A stretch of DNA of 64,000 nucleotides, taken from NCBI RefSeq assembly GCF_000203815.1, contig NW_004457723.1:186001-250000 (forward strand). Direction: 5' to 3'. Below the pieces are notes generated by a model. That model worked only from the letters and a program-made list of their open reading frames with translations, searched no databases and was not told where the DNA came from. Made by a program: the position numbers and the translations under genes. Origin of the DNA: Cavenderia fasciculata. Taxonomy: Eukaryota; Evosea; Eumycetozoa; Acytosteliales; Cavenderiaceae. Positions 45,432 to 57,230 of this stretch are shown here, piece by piece. Within the stretch, counting starts at the first letter, position 1. Every line of letters begins with the position of its first letter.

Positions 45432-45512
<81 letters not shown>
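45430..45512 (+). repeat. (CAA)27 microsatellite in 3' flank
   Basis: About 27 perfect CAA triplets start 35 bp after the CPBP protease stop, followed by CCT/CTC-rich DNA. Probably in the 3' UTR. In coding DNA this would be poly-Gln or poly-Asn; here no frame continues into a gene. Confidence 0.9.
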
Positions 45513-45513
<1 letters not shown>

Positions 45514-45732
45514 CCCCCTTTTCTCTATCCTCCTCCTCCTCCTCCATGTTTACTTATAAATAATAATAAAAATGGAAACCACTTAAATTTTTAAATCAAC
45601 ATAACAACAAATCAATCAGATCCAAATATTTAGGATTAATCATTTCTTTTTTTTTTGGTTGAAAAAAAAAGATAGAAATGAAAAAGGATTTTATTTTTAA
45701 TTACTATTCATTTTAAATTACAAATAACAACA

Positions 45733-46163
45733 ATGTGTATAGGTAGGTAATTAATTATTATTATTTCTTAATTATTTTTTTTAATTATTTTTTTTTTTTT
45801 TTTCCCAAAGACAACCCATCATGTTCAGAGTCAGCTTTAAAGGACCAACAAATCATAGATTTACAAAATAGAATAACATCTATGTCGGAATGTTATTTCA
45901 ATCAAGCTCAGGAATATGATAAAGAAACGACACGGCTAAAGGATGTTATTAAGAAACTAGTTGATGAGAATCAAAAAAACTTGGAACTTCTTCACCAGAG
46001 AGAACGACAAGCCCAAATAGACCGATTGGAGAAAATGAAACGAGAAATACTTTATGGTCCACCTCAAAAATGGTTTTATTCTCTAGTTTTAGGTCCATAT
46101 ACCTTTTGTATTCCCGTTTCTTGGTGCCCTTGGAATTGGTGGTATAACAAAAAAGAGATATAA
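45733..46163 (+). CDS. Small coiled-coil protein with hydrophobic C-terminus
   Basis: CDS join(45733..45742,45811..46163), 120 aa. The first exon would be only 10 nt (MCI plus one base), placed by the GTAGGT donor, the polypyrimidine-AAAG acceptor and phase. Residues 15-80 are a strong coiled coil (LKDQQIIDLQNRITSM, then ETTRLKDVIKKLVDENQK). The last 30 residues are aromatic/hydrophobic (WFYSLVLGPYTFCIPVSWCP) and may anchor the protein in a membrane as a tail anchor. No known family was recognised. If the micro-exon is wrong, the ATG at 45882 gives 93 aa. Confidence 0.55.
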
Positions 46164-46316
46164 ATATGTTTGAAAAAATAAAAATTAGTTTTAGAAAAAT
46201 AGTTCAAAAAACGAACGAGCGATCAAAGCAATGTAATTAAAACTTTAATTGTCCCAATTCAAACATATCTATCAAATCTATCTATACATATACTTTTTAT
46301 AAAGAAGAAGAAGAGG

Positions 46317-47093
46317 ATGACATTTAAAATACATAAGAAACAAACATGTAGTTTAGCAACTGCAGCATCGTTGACGGAAAAGTTTAACAAGACTAGAAAA
46401 GAGAATGACGCTAAAAAGATATATACATCGGGCACTGTTGTCATTGACCAATACAGCGATATTATCAATAACAACTTGAGCAACTTTGAAAGATACCTCA
46501 AGCAGACGATTGGATTAGAGGTTGAAGATTCGACCAACAATGTCGTCGCCGATCAAGAGAAGCTCGAGACTGCCGCTGCAGCCGAAGAAAATAACCAAAC
46601 ATCATCGATTGGCGTCGGCGGTGGCTTGGACACTATGCAAACACCACAAAAGTATAATACTCAAGCAGAGACTGACGATGGAGACATTAGCGAAAGAAAC
46701 TCAGACTACAACTCTACACCATCGAGAAAGAACAAAAATAACTTGGCAAACAAATTAAAACAACAACAACAAGAGGAGAGTTCAAGTGATGAATCAGATA
46801 GTGAAAGATCAGTTGATGAATTAACAGCTGCAAAAGATAAAAAGAGAAAGTCTAAAGATGATTCAGATGATTCAGACGATTCATCAAGTGATGAAAAGAA
46901 CAACAAAAAGAAATCAAAGAAATCCAACAAAGATTCTTCATCTGAATCATCTTCATCTTCTTCAGAGTCTGAATCAGATTCATCTTCATCCGAACAATCT
47001 TCATCTTCTTCTTCAGAGTCTGAATCAGATTCTTCCTCTTCCTCTGAATCATCATCATCTGAAGATGATAAGAAAAAGAAAAAGAAAAAATAA
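46317..47093 (+). CDS. Acidic Ser-rich low-complexity protein
   Basis: Intronless, 258 aa. Residues 1-75 form the only ordered-looking part (MTFKIHKKQTCSLATAASLT, then DQYSDIINNNLSNFERYLKQ). The rest is disordered: a Gln run near 145 and then SSSESESDSSSSE-type acidic Ser clusters broken by KKKSKK patches, ending in seven lysines. This composition is typical of nucleolar or chromatin proteins that are heavily phosphorylated by casein kinase 2 (inference). Homology calls from such sequence would be unreliable, so no function is assigned. Confidence 0.7.
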   Translation: MTFKIHKKQTCSLATAASLTEKFNKTRKENDAKKIYTSGTVVIDQYSDIINNNLSNFERYLKQTIGLEVEDSTNNVVADQEKLETAAAAEENNQTSSIGVGGGLDTMQTPQKYNTQAETDDGDISERNSDYNSTPSRKNKNNLANKLKQQQQEESSSDESDSERSVDELTAAKDKKRKSKDDSDDSDDSSSDEKNNKKKSKKSNKDSSSESSSSSSESESDSSSSEQSSSSSSESESDSSSSSESSSSEDDKKKKKKK

Positions 47094-47259
47094 TAATCTC
47101 TAAATATTAATAATAATAAATAATAAATAATAATAATTGTATAAAAAAAAAGAAACAGATAAAGGTACATGGAAATAATTAATATATTAATATTAATATT
47201 TAATTATAATATTTCTGGAAATAATTATTTTATTTTGATTTTTTTTACTTGGTTTCTTT

Positions 47260-49105
47260 CTAACTGACAGTACTTGACCAAAGGTCAAAACCTGGAATAT
47301 AAAACAAATCAGGCATAAGAGCTACAACAACGATTACATAAGCCATGACCATGTTGATACAACTAATGTAAAAGTGGTTGAGAGGGAACCAATTGACAGA
47401 GACGAGATCAATGACCTTTTTGAGATCCAATGGTTTGATGATGTAGTTGAGGATGAGCCAAATGACAGAATAGGCAACTAAAAGGGAAATAAAACAAATG
47501 GAGAGATAGAGCAAAAAGACTTCAAAAGAGTCGGCATATGAAATACCCTTGGGTGCCGAGATGGAGGCGAATGGAAACATGGCATTATAATGTTCTTGGG
47601 TGGGACCATATCTACCTAGTGTATAGACGGTAAACGACATGATGACAGCCAAAAGATCGGAAAACATTGAGAACCAAAGGTCAGTAGCACTAGAATGCAA
47701 CTTGCAATAAGAGTTGTCTTTTTCCAAGTACATCTTGTCAAACTCATTCTTTTCAGAGATCTTTTCGTCTTCATCATAGTCATCGTTTTTGTCGTCACTT
47801 TGGAACCGTTCTGCCCATGCCAAAAGTTTGGATGGGATCAATGATACGGCGAACCGTTCAATTGAAGGGAACACCATAAAGAGTGACATGAAAATATGTA
47901 GACCCAGTTTGGAAAAGACAATGGATGCGACAGAGACGGGATTACGAATAAAACTGAGTACGGCAAACGAGTAGTACGACGCAATGATACGTCCAATAAA
48001 CTTGAAAAGGTTCGATGCGGAATGAGCACAACGCGTACAAATAATATCGAGGAACAGTTGGATACACTTCATGATGATGGTGTATGCTGGAGGCAACAGG
48101 ATACGTCCAATATTGTTTGAATACTGGAACAGTCTGAAATAGACAAGTCCACTGACAAACGTGAGGTATGGCGCAATCAAAGAGGAAAAGGCGGCAATAG
48201 CACGCTTCTTATAACTCTTTTTCATACGGAGACTACGTGGAATGAGTAGACATAGGAGTACGAGTGATATACCTTCAAATGGGAACACACATGTAAACAC
48301 ACCGATGGGTGGTGGATACATGGCTTGATTGTATAGGATCTGCCACGTGATGGGTGCACCAACCCAATAAATGGTACTGGTAAAGATAATTAAAAAGGTG
48401 ACTCTAAACTTCATCAACAATGCCACCCATGCAAAGGCAAAAGCTGCCGTCATACCACAACCAAGTGTCAAAACACCCCAAATAAATTGGGTTGGTAGTT
48501 TGGGGTTAAAGAGCATCAGGACAATCTGGCACACTAGTCCTGCGCCAACCGACAGCGCTATACGGAATAATAATACATGGGTTGGAGGTGGTGGTAAAAA
48601 GTGAACCATCTCATCGACCGATGTCTTGGTCGAGTAGTCTAGATAGGGTGTCGACGACGATATGTTGCTATTTTGTACTGCAGAGTGAAGTGAATCATTG
48701 GTGTCATAGTATAATCCATTCCTCATACTACTCATACTACTATTTATATTTATACTATTCGATGCTTGTCCTTGTTGTGTTCCCGATAATAATCCTTGTG
48801 TTGAATTATTTGTAGAGGCAGCATTGTTGGAAATTGCCGGTAAAAATAATTGATCTCCTTGTATTGTTGTGGTTGGTGATGTTATACTACTATTACTATT
48901 TTGTCCAACTACTACTGGTGAATCTTTTACAATAAATGACATTTGATTCTGATTTCCATTTTGATTTTGATTTCCAGCTCCATCTTCTATATAAAAAAAA
49001 AATAAGATTTATTAATTAATAAATCTTAGAGTTTTTGTTTTAATAATTAATTAATATACCATTATTTAAATTTTGTAGAGGGATCGCAGATTGATCCTCT
49101 GCCAT
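47260..49105 (-). CDS. Multi-pass membrane protein, function unknown
   Basis: CDS complement(join(47260..48986,49060..49105)), 590 aa. Exon 1 encodes MAEDQSAIPLQNLNN; the phase-1 intron then joins to an Asn/Gln/Ser-rich cytosolic leader (to about residue 135). About nine or ten hydrophobic spans follow, including FRIALSVGAGLVCQIVLMLF, FIWGVLTLGCGMTAAFAFAW, FLIIFTSTIYWVGAPITW, VFLLYLSICFISLLVAYSVI and YISCINMVMAYVIVVVALMP. A charged loop (QSDDKNDDYDEDEKISEKNE) lies near residue 420. No transporter motif was recognised. There is no cleavable signal. Confidence 0.78.
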
Positions 49106-51348
49106 TCTATTATATTATATTATTATATTTTATATTTTTAAAAAATACTAGAGTGAAAGTAAATAAATAAATTATTAATTAAAATAATTATTGAACTTGG
49201 AAATTAATTAAATGATAATAATAAACGATGATGATGATGATTATGATGATGATAAATACAAGTTATAAAATGATCAATGTGTTCAGTAAATAAGGAAATA
49301 ATAATACAATACAATAATACAAATTTTATAAAATCTGAGAGTGGATGGTCTTTACAATCCCAACCTTGCTTGGTGTGTCACTACCACTACTATTACTACT
49401 ACTACTACGTATTATAGTAGTAAAAGTAGGAAAAATATAGATTGAGATGGCTAGGTGTGGGTGGGTTGAAATTGGAACAAGCAAAAAAGAGAGAGAGAGA
49501 GACACGCAGATACAGATAAGATTAATAGGCAGGAAGCAGTAAGAGAGTAGTTGATGATGATGATGAAATAGTTATTTATAAATCTAATTAGATTAATTAA
49601 TAAAGTGAGTTGTTGTTGTTGTTGTTGGTGATGTTGATTATATTATATTAATTGTTGTGTGCGTGGTCATGGATGTATGGATGGATGGATTGATGGTCAT
49701 GGCCCACAAATGCATTTTCAAAAGGTGGATGGATCATCCAATACTATTTTTAAAATAAATCAAAAAAAGATGAACTAAAAGATTATCAGGCAGGATTATC
49801 ATGATGATTGATAGTGGTAGTGGTGGGATGAACAGTGTAGTGGATAACGATAAATAAATAGATATTATGATATACCTAGAAAATGAACTAGTCGTCAAAC
49901 AACCACTATTTACAGATGTGTCATGTGAGAAAATATCAATCACTATATATTATATTATATTATATCTTGGAGTGCGTCCACCCCAACCCATGTCAGTCAG
50001 ATATTTGGATATCAAACAAACACACCACCACATACAAAAAACAATTGTGTGGGGTATATATATACAATACTAACTCGAGTTCACATGTGATTGATTACCT
50101 CTGTATGTGTGTATATTAATAATTTGGGCAATATTTTATAAAATACAACAAACAACAAACACAATCAATCTTAAAGATGCGTCTGCCTACCCAAATATCG
50201 TAAATAGTGAACTGCTACTACAAACAACTACTCCATAATATACTACTACCTACTCTACTATTATTATTTTTATGATTATGATGATTGATTGTGATGTAAG
50301 TGATGATGATGATGATGATTTACATACACTAACATTAATAATAATATGGATCTGCTACTTTAATGTACCAGATGGTAGGATTGATGAAGAGACGGTTGTG
50401 GTAGTGGTTGTTGTTTGTTGTTGGATCCAACCTACGGTGATATTTTACTAGCAATATTGATTGCAGACATTCGGTATCTACAACTAGCCAGCCAGATCTT
50501 GTTGTTGTTGGTATTCCATTCTTCTATGTTCCTCTTGTCTTTTGATGGTATTGTAGATGGGTAGAGGTAGAGTCTTTTTGTTCCTGTTGTTGTTGGTTCA
50601 TTCAAGTCAACTGACTTTTGAATTGAGCTGATCGATGTTTCCCAAGCAGCTGACTTTTAGATCGAAATCAAAGCAAGATGAGGTGAATGAGTGAACTCCA
50701 CTCCACTCCTGTTGTCAATCAACGAAACCAACTAACTATACTATTCCTACAACTATTAATTAATTGAATTCATTCTCTTGTTGTTGTTGTTGTTTTCAAG
50801 TAAATCTAATCTTGACATGAACAACAGTGAAGTTGATGATGAATGAGAGATCAAGAGATTTTGGTGATTTTAAAACAAATATAATTTTAGTAGTAGTGTG
50901 AATTCCCTTTTACAAGTTGGATGCACCCAACCAAACAAGGTATTAACCAACACAACTCTATTAAAATGAAATTACTTTATCTAGTAATTTCCGAAATGGC
51001 ACCATCTATCTATTTGTTAAAGGATGGATTATTGGATGGATGGATGAGGATCCATTTCCATCTTTTAATACATAATTAAATAAAATGATAGTCCTATTTA
51101 TTATTGTTATTATTGTTATTATTGTTATTGTTGCCGCTATTTATACAAATATGCCAGCTTTAAACTTTTAAAATTAGAGTGTACAATCTTTTGTTATTAT
51201 TATTATTATTGACAATAATTATGTTGGTTAATTGGTTAATTGGTAGGTTGGTTGAATGTAAATAATTTATCTAATTATTTATCTATTTTGTTGTTGTTTT
51301 GCTAATAATAAATATTTATATTTATATTATTATTATTAATATTATTAT
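49106..51348. other. Intergenic region, 2.2 kb
   Basis: AT-rich with many TGG/GTT/ATG triplet runs (for example GATGGATGG near 49675 and TTG runs near 50780) and TATTA repeats near 49955. Only short frames without coding character. It carries the promoter of the multi-pass membrane gene and the 3' flank of the next. No RNA gene was recognised. Confidence 0.55.
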
Positions 51349-51978
51349 TTAAATAGAGTTACAAGTAAAAGTAGTTTCTTGGGAACATGTAGTTGGATAT
51401 TGTTTACTGGTACAACACTTTTCACCGGTACATCCAGAAGTACAGATACTTTCGACTGGTGATTGAGAAGAGTCACAACTAAAGGTGAGGTTATAGTCCA
51501 TGTAAGTGTATTGGAATCCAGTGACAAAGTAATAGTAGTATTGGAGATTGGTACACTTGTCGTCGGTATAGTACGATGTGATAAAGGTGCTATTGGTGGT
51601 GATTGGTGTTGGTACAGGACTCTCAGAGATGTACATGATAGCCCATTGAGTAGGTAGATCCGATGCAAAGTCTGCCAATACACATGACCCATTCTTGTAG
51701 GAACCAACATCAAACTTGCCCTTACAATCGGTATTGTTATAGATCTTCCAACCAGCACGTAAAGCATCTACTATGAAATAATAGGATTTATCTTCAACAA
51801 CGATACATTGGTTGATTGAAAAAGAGTATCCTACGCCAACTGCAGTATCACCTTTACAAGTCTCTTCAACTTGATTTGGAATAAAGTTGACATATAAATT
51901 GGTTGGTAATTGTGCACTTGTTGATGACAACAATGCAAGTATTCCTACTAATCCTATTAATAATATAATTGATTTCAT
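51349..51978 (-). CDS. Secreted cysteine-rich protein
   Basis: Intronless, 209 aa. Signal peptide residues 1-22 (KSIILLIGLVGILALLSSTS then AQ). The mature region has about 13 cysteines, NxS/T sequons (YNNTDC, KNGSC, YNLTF) and a C-terminal Cys cluster (CTSGCTGEKCCTSKQYPTTC). There is no membrane span, so it is probably secreted or in the matrix. ATG 51978 was chosen because it starts the signal peptide; the frame extends 10 codons upstream. It resembles dictyostelid-specific secreted proteins in composition; no named family was recognised. Confidence 0.78.
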   Translation of the reverse strand: MKSIILLIGLVGILALLSSTSAQLPTNLYVNFIPNQVEETCKGDTAVGVGYSFSINQCIVVEDKSYYFIVDALRAGWKIYNNTDCKGKFDVGSYKNGSCVLADFASDLPTQWAIMYISESPVPTPITTNSTFITSYYTDDKCTNLQYYYYFVTGFQYTYMDYNLTFSCDSSQSPVESICTSGCTGEKCCTSKQYPTTCSQETTFTCNSI

Positions 51979-52729
51979 CTTTTCTATCTCTCTATCTCTA
52001 TCACACAACTAAACTACTGATATCTATATTTGCAAATACAACGATCAGGTGTTTGTTGATAATGCAAAAAGAAAGATCTTTGCAAAAAAAAAAAACAAAA
52101 AACATTCTGCAAAGAAGCCGATTCCATCAATGTGCTCTGTTCCATTGGCCCATTACAACGATTATTCTGATTATCGGGATTGATCAGTTGCGAAGATACA
52201 TGTTTTAAATTAAACTCGCATTCGACGTCATATTTATAATTATATAAAAGTCAACAACAAAGTCTAAAATATCTTAGCTAATATATAATATTATATAATA
52301 TTTGAGGAGGGGAAGATTGGAATAAATTATGTATGTATACCAATCATTTTTTATTTTTGATATAATGACAGTTTGCATCGGTTAACACAAAAGGTTATCG
52401 GTTTGATGATCAAACTGTCACATTCAGCCTGGTTATGAGAAGAATAAATTATTATTATTATTATTATTATTTTATAGTTGCGGTACTGTTAGTTGTACAA
52501 CTATAAAAATTGGTTGAAAATTGCCTTGAGTATAATAATATTGTTTGAGGAGGGTTTTAGGAAATATTTCCTAAAGTATTGTAGATTGTTGTTGTTGTAG
52601 TTGTAATAGTTGTAGTGGTAGTATTGTCTAGTTGTTATAGAGGTAATATTGTCTAGTTGTGTAATTTGTAAAAAAAAAGAGTTGAATTTGTCGATGGTTG
52701 TTTAAATTATTATTATTTGTTATTATTTG
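51979..52729. other. Intergenic region with short hairpin
   Basis: 751 bp of AT-rich DNA upstream of the secreted Cys-rich gene. It contains a 10-bp perfect stem at 52366-52420 (listed separately), ATT triplet repeats near 52450 and GTAGTT/TTGTAG runs near 52590-52640. No coding frame is supported. Confidence 0.5.
52366..52420. ncRNA. Hairpin, candidate structured RNA
   Basis: TGACAGTTTG (52366-52375) pairs perfectly with CAAACTGTCA (52411-52420). Inside, CATC can pair with GATG across a 2-nt bulge. The loop is about 25 nt and includes GGTTAAC and GGTTATC. Its size (55 nt) and complementary ends resemble dictyostelid Class I small RNAs in form, but I could not confirm their conserved internal motif or a promoter element, so this is a weak call. 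Confidence 0.22.
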
Positions 52730-53203
52730 TTATTGTTTAGCACCCAACATTCTTGGTGATTTTGCCTTTAGGGTGACACGGAATTGTTTGAGTGGTGAAC
52801 CATTTTCATCGAGAATACGAATTGGTTTGAAATCCATGTCATCTTGGTCGAGTCTTAATAAAGGAAGCTCTCCTGCACCACAACCAACACTACTACTAGA
52901 TCCTCCCAAGTCAAAGCTAGGGATTTCAGACAACGACGACGACGATGAGACAGTATCATTGATGTTCTTCTTGTTGTTTGAAGACGACGCAGACTGCGAG
53001 GAAGAGGAGGAATGGTTCAAATACATGTATTCAGGCATCTTCATGAGGATCTGATTGCAATACGAAAATGTGAATAGAATTAAGAACAAATAATAGGTGG
53101 TTGGTTGGTGTTGGTGTTGTTGTGTTTGTTGGTCGAAATAATGATTCAATAAATCAGTATTTTTGTATTCTTCTTCGTTGACGTAGATATTATTATTTTC
53201 CAT
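52730..53203 (-). CDS. Hypothetical Ser-rich protein with central hydrophobic stretch
   Basis: Open single frame, 157 aa. N-terminus is Asn/Glu/Gln-rich (MENNNIYVNEEEYKNTDLLN). A hydrophobic run (YYLFLILFTFSYCNQ) near residues 38-52 follows, then a Ser-rich region. The conserved-looking C-terminus is DFKPIRILDENGSPLKQFRV, then TLKAKSPRMLGAKQ. The hydrophobic run could be a membrane span, or translated intron ending in a TGCAATCAG acceptor; no good GT donor was seen upstream, so it is left unspliced. Function not recognised. Confidence 0.55.
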   Translation of the reverse strand: MENNNIYVNEEEYKNTDLLNHYFDQQTQQHQHQPTTYYLFLILFTFSYCNQILMKMPEYMYLNHSSSSSQSASSSNNKKNINDTVSSSSSLSEIPSFDLGGSSSSVGCGAGELPLLRLDQDDMDFKPIRILDENGSPLKQFRVTLKAKSPRMLGAKQ

Positions 53204-54858
53204 ATTCGCAGATTTTTGTTTTTTTTTTGTTGATGTGAAAGAAAGGATGGTGGTTTAGAAGGTAAGGTAGGGCGGGTAAGGTAGGTAGTTGTTTTTAGAT
53301 TGTCCAAGACTTTGGTTGGGAAATCAATTGTTGGGGCAAATTAATAAAGTCAAAAAATGGTTGGAGAGAGGTGATCAGTCGGTGATAGGTGTGATATCGT
53401 AATAAAAGAAAGGTTGTACGTAGAGGAAGGCGAACAATTGGTTGTTTGCGGGGGGCTACGGACAATGTTAACTATCGGAATAATACGATAATAAGAATAA
53501 ATAATAATTATTAATTAATTTGATTGATTTGTTGGGTTGGTTGATGTTGTGTAAGGATGGGTTGGGGTAGGTTGGTTGGTTCGTATGAATAAACAACAAA
53601 AAAGAAGAAGAAAACAATTAAATAAATGATTGTTGACGAACTTAAATAATGATTTTAGAAAACCTTTATAAAGGTTGTTCTTTCCTTTCTCCTCCCTCCT
53701 CTTGAGTAGTTTGGAAACTCAATGAAGAGCAAGGGAGGGAATTTGAGCTGACCAGTTTATTATTATATTGTAATCTCCTTAATGATAAGATGCAAGATCC
53801 ATTCACTTGAAATCATCCCTTTCGGCTTGCTGTGGTGTGTGTAAGAGAAGAGTATGTTTGAAATAATTTCAAATTATGAGGGTCTCTGCAACAGTTCTGC
53901 CCTGTCCTTGACCATTTCAATCTCATATTAAAGGAGGATGGACATGATAGAGTGTGTGTGTGTTTTTTTCGAAAGTGGTTACAAGTACGTGCCACCACAC
54001 CACACACATCGATACCACCATTTTTTTTTTTAAACTGTTGCATAGCCCTCCAGAGGCAACTCCTCCTCTCAATCGTATAAACATGGTAGCGCCCAAAACC
54101 AACAATATTGTTCAACTACGAGAGTTGATTGACAATGGATTATTGATGTTCATACCATTCTTGTACAATTGAAATGGGGGTCATGATAGCTGGCACCGCA
54201 TCGACAACAACAACAACAAGTGTGGGCAGGGGGAGGGTTAAGGGTTAATCAATCAAATCATCGTAAACGTACATGTTTACTCTTTTCTTTACTCCCTGCC
54301 ACCTCTCGCATCCTATCCATCGGCTGGGATTGATGATCAAATCCATTTCAAAAAAACTTTTTGTAAATTGCTTGTGGTTTGGTATCAAAGGTTTAAAATA
54401 CGGGCGGTCGAGCAGTCAAACGCCAATGAAAGGAATCCTATTGACAGACAGATCTGCAAATGCATTACATTCATGGACACTTTTAAACGAGGTTTTGTAA
54501 AGATCCCATTCCCCCCCTTTCGCACATTGATTGGCATCATCCACTTTAAATTGGCGATTCTGTCTAATCTATCAAAGGCATGGTTACCTTTAATTAAACT
54601 TTGACCATTTTTTTTTGTTGTTGTTTATTTTAATTATACCATTTTGATTTAAAAATATGGATGGCTGGTTTTATTTTAATCTGATTTACCTATAATACAA
54701 TTATAGATATTTATTTTAATATCTTTTTCTTTTTCCCCATTAATGTGTTTTGTTTTTGGTTTGGTTTTTTTTTTTTTTGTAATCGCTTCATTGCGTTATA
54801 TTGTTGTTATAGCACCCCATTAAATATCTATCTATCTATCTTATCTATAAATATTTGA
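53204..54858. other. Intergenic region, 1.65 kb
   Basis: Contains GT- and GGT-rich tracts on the plus strand near 53250-53600 (TF-binding-like but unspecific), T tracts and two short plus-strand frames at 54273-54604 without recognisable protein motifs. Nothing else is seen; a decayed gene near 54300-54600 cannot be excluded. Confidence 0.45.
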
Positions 54859-56743
54859 TTATTTTGGTTTTGGAATATTCCATTCCTTTACTTGATCTGG
54901 TTGGATCTTGAGGACAAAATTGACATATTTGATTTCTTCATAACCTTCACTGGTGTGTGGCTCCACAAAGTTCTTTTTAAACATATTATAACCGATGCCT
55001 GGAACATGCTTTACACCTTGAGTTCTTTCTCTATAATAATTCAAATGTTGTGCCAATTCAAGTGGTGTTTGCATTCTAAAACATCTTACTGGTACTCCAT
55101 CTAAATAGCAAATAGAATATATTGGTTAGTTCAACTACAAGAATATATTTTATATATTTGTTTGTTTGTTTTATATTTATATTTACATTGTTTTGCAAGT
55201 TTAATATAATCTAATCTATCAGTTTTGGCGGGATTTGTATTATCAATGACGACAGATAAACCTTGAGCCAATGATTCTTTACAAACTTTAATACATTTTT
55301 CTTTGGTTTTTAGAGTATCACGATTGACGTGGACATAGCCAGCTGGGACAAAGTGAGTTTTGGAAAAGGTACTCTTTCCAGAGGCAGGGAACCCACACAT
55401 GAGAACCAACTCTTGCACCTTGGTCTTGGGAAGAATGTTACCTCCACCTTGGATGACATCACCGGTTGTTTCAACCTTTGGAATCTTATCGTTGGAAATA
55501 ATACCAGTGGCACTGACAGCAGCAGACTTGTCAACAAATGGAGCTTCACCCAAAAAGAATTCTTCTGGTGTCTTGAATGCAATACCAGATGAAAGTGCAA
55601 ATCCAAGATCAGATGAAGCAAAATCTTTTTTCTTTCCTGCTTTCCAATTATCTGGTCTAAAAAACAAAATAATAATAGTTAGTTATATTTTCTTATTTAT
55701 ATTAGTATTTTTTCTTCTTACCTTCCAGCAGCATCACCAACATATAAACAATCTTTTGAATTAATTGTAACTTTTCCATTGGTACAATCTTCAACGAGGA
55801 AATTCCACATTAATTTGTTTGGTTTACGCCATTTACCGTTGAGGTCACACGCCATGATGGCAATACATGGGATACCCCATTCCTTGAACAAGTCCTGAAT
55901 CTTTCCACTGACATTACTAAACTTGGTACGGTCGTGCTGACTGCCGACGCCAATACCACCTTGGTTGGTGACAATGATGATTTGGTAACCCTTGGTATAG
56001 TACTCTTTCATCATGATGGGTACGCAATCAGCCCAATACACCCAATCGGTACGAGTCTTGGCAAACTTGGCACCAGACTTTGTATGGACAATAGTATCAT
56101 CCATATCAAAGGCTACAATCTTTGAACGAGAGATTGGTTCCTCTAAATAATAATATGCTTCTCCTCCTTCCATTGTCCATTTCTTTAATGGACAAGATGT
56201 TGCTCCATTATTATTAAATACTACATTCGAGGTAGAAGTTGAAGTGGTTGAAGTAGTTGAAGTAGTAGTTGTGTTATCTTCTTCTTCTTCTTCTTCTTCT
56301 TCATCTTCATCATCAGATTCAACTACTTTTGATTTGGCAGCTGCCTTTGATGATTGTTTCTTTGGAGCGGCAGCAGCTGGTTTGGCAGGAGTTGGTCTCT
56401 TCTTGGCTCTCTTTGCTTCTTCATCGGATGATTCATCTGATTCTGGGTCAGATGCAACTTGTTTCTCTTCTTCCTCTTCTTCAGACTCTGAATCAGATGC
56501 ATCCTTTGCCTTTGATGATCCTCTACCACGTTTAGGAGGTGCTGATTTGGTTGATGATGATGTATCAGGTGATGTTTTCTTGGCTGTAGTAGTAGTAGTA
56601 CCGCTACCTCCTTCCTTTTGCTTTTCGAGGATCTTTTCAATCAACTCTACTTTTTTACCTCTTGCAGGGATACCCAACTTCTTTGCAATTTGTACTACAT
56701 CCTTGTATAATTCATCTTCAAGTGATTCTTGTGTGTATGTCAT
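54859..56743 (-). CDS. pnkp: Polynucleotide kinase 3'-phosphatase (PNKP) with SAP domain
   Basis: CDS complement(join(54859..55100,55187..55656,55722..56743)), 577 aa. Residues 8-42 form a SAP-type DNA-binding motif (YKDVVQIAKKLGIPARGKKV, then ELIEKIL). Residues 45-185 are disordered, with Ser/Glu acidic runs and Lys/Ala stretches. The phosphatase domain (about 205-385) has the DxDxT motif FDMDDTIVHTKSG, IIIVTNQGGIG, KPNKLMWNF and YVGDAAGR. The kinase domain (about 425-577) has Walker A CGFPASGKST, VNRDTLKTKEKCI and VVIDNTNPAK. Known role: restores 5'-phosphate and 3'-OH at DNA strand breaks for ligation in base-excision and end-joining repair. Animal PNKP has an N-terminal FHA domain; none is visible here. 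Confidence 0.92.
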
Positions 56744-57230
56744 GACTAATAATATATTGTTTTTTTTTTTTTATATCTTTCTTCTTTGTGAGACAGAGAT
56801 ACAATAAAATGAAAAGTTAAAAAGAAATAGTTATAATAAATTTATATATATATATATATGAAGAGATAATGATTATGTATTTGTTTGTGTTGGTAAAAGA
56901 GAGATGTATAGTTAGATGATAGAAATCAAAAGGCCAAATCGCTCTCCTTTTACCTCCAAAATTGGTGTTTCCTCTAAATTCGAATTTTGGTGGCAAAAAA
57001 CAAAAAGATGCTTACATTGCATTTTGCTGTTTGAGATCGATTGTTGATGTTTGTAACGGTTGAACTAACTCAACACCACCCAATCACAGCAGAGGACAAA
57101 TAGAGACCGGGACGGTCGGGCGGGAACTTTATCAATTGATCCACTGTGAATGATGACATTTTTGTGATAAATTAATCACATTTATTTCTATTTCTTTTTT
57201 CGATTTGTTGTTGTTGTTGTTGTTGGGGGT
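56744..57230. other. Intergenic region, PNKP promoter
   Basis: 487 bp upstream of PNKP and downstream of the next minus-strand gene. Contains a TA-repeat at 56844-56859, GC-richer DNA near 57105-57125 (GACGGTCGGGCGGG) and GTT repeats near 57205. No coding frame. Confidence 0.5.

Noticed and set aside
46706-47170. Minus-strand acidic Asp/Glu/Ser frame opposite the Ser-rich gene
   Set aside because: It is the antisense of the Ser/Lys-rich repeat codons. The plus frame has the natural start, ordered N-terminus and Lys end.
54273-54604. Two overlapping short plus-strand frames with near-coding composition
   Set aside because: They have no recognisable motif, splice sites or homologue in memory, so they were noted only in the intergenic entry.
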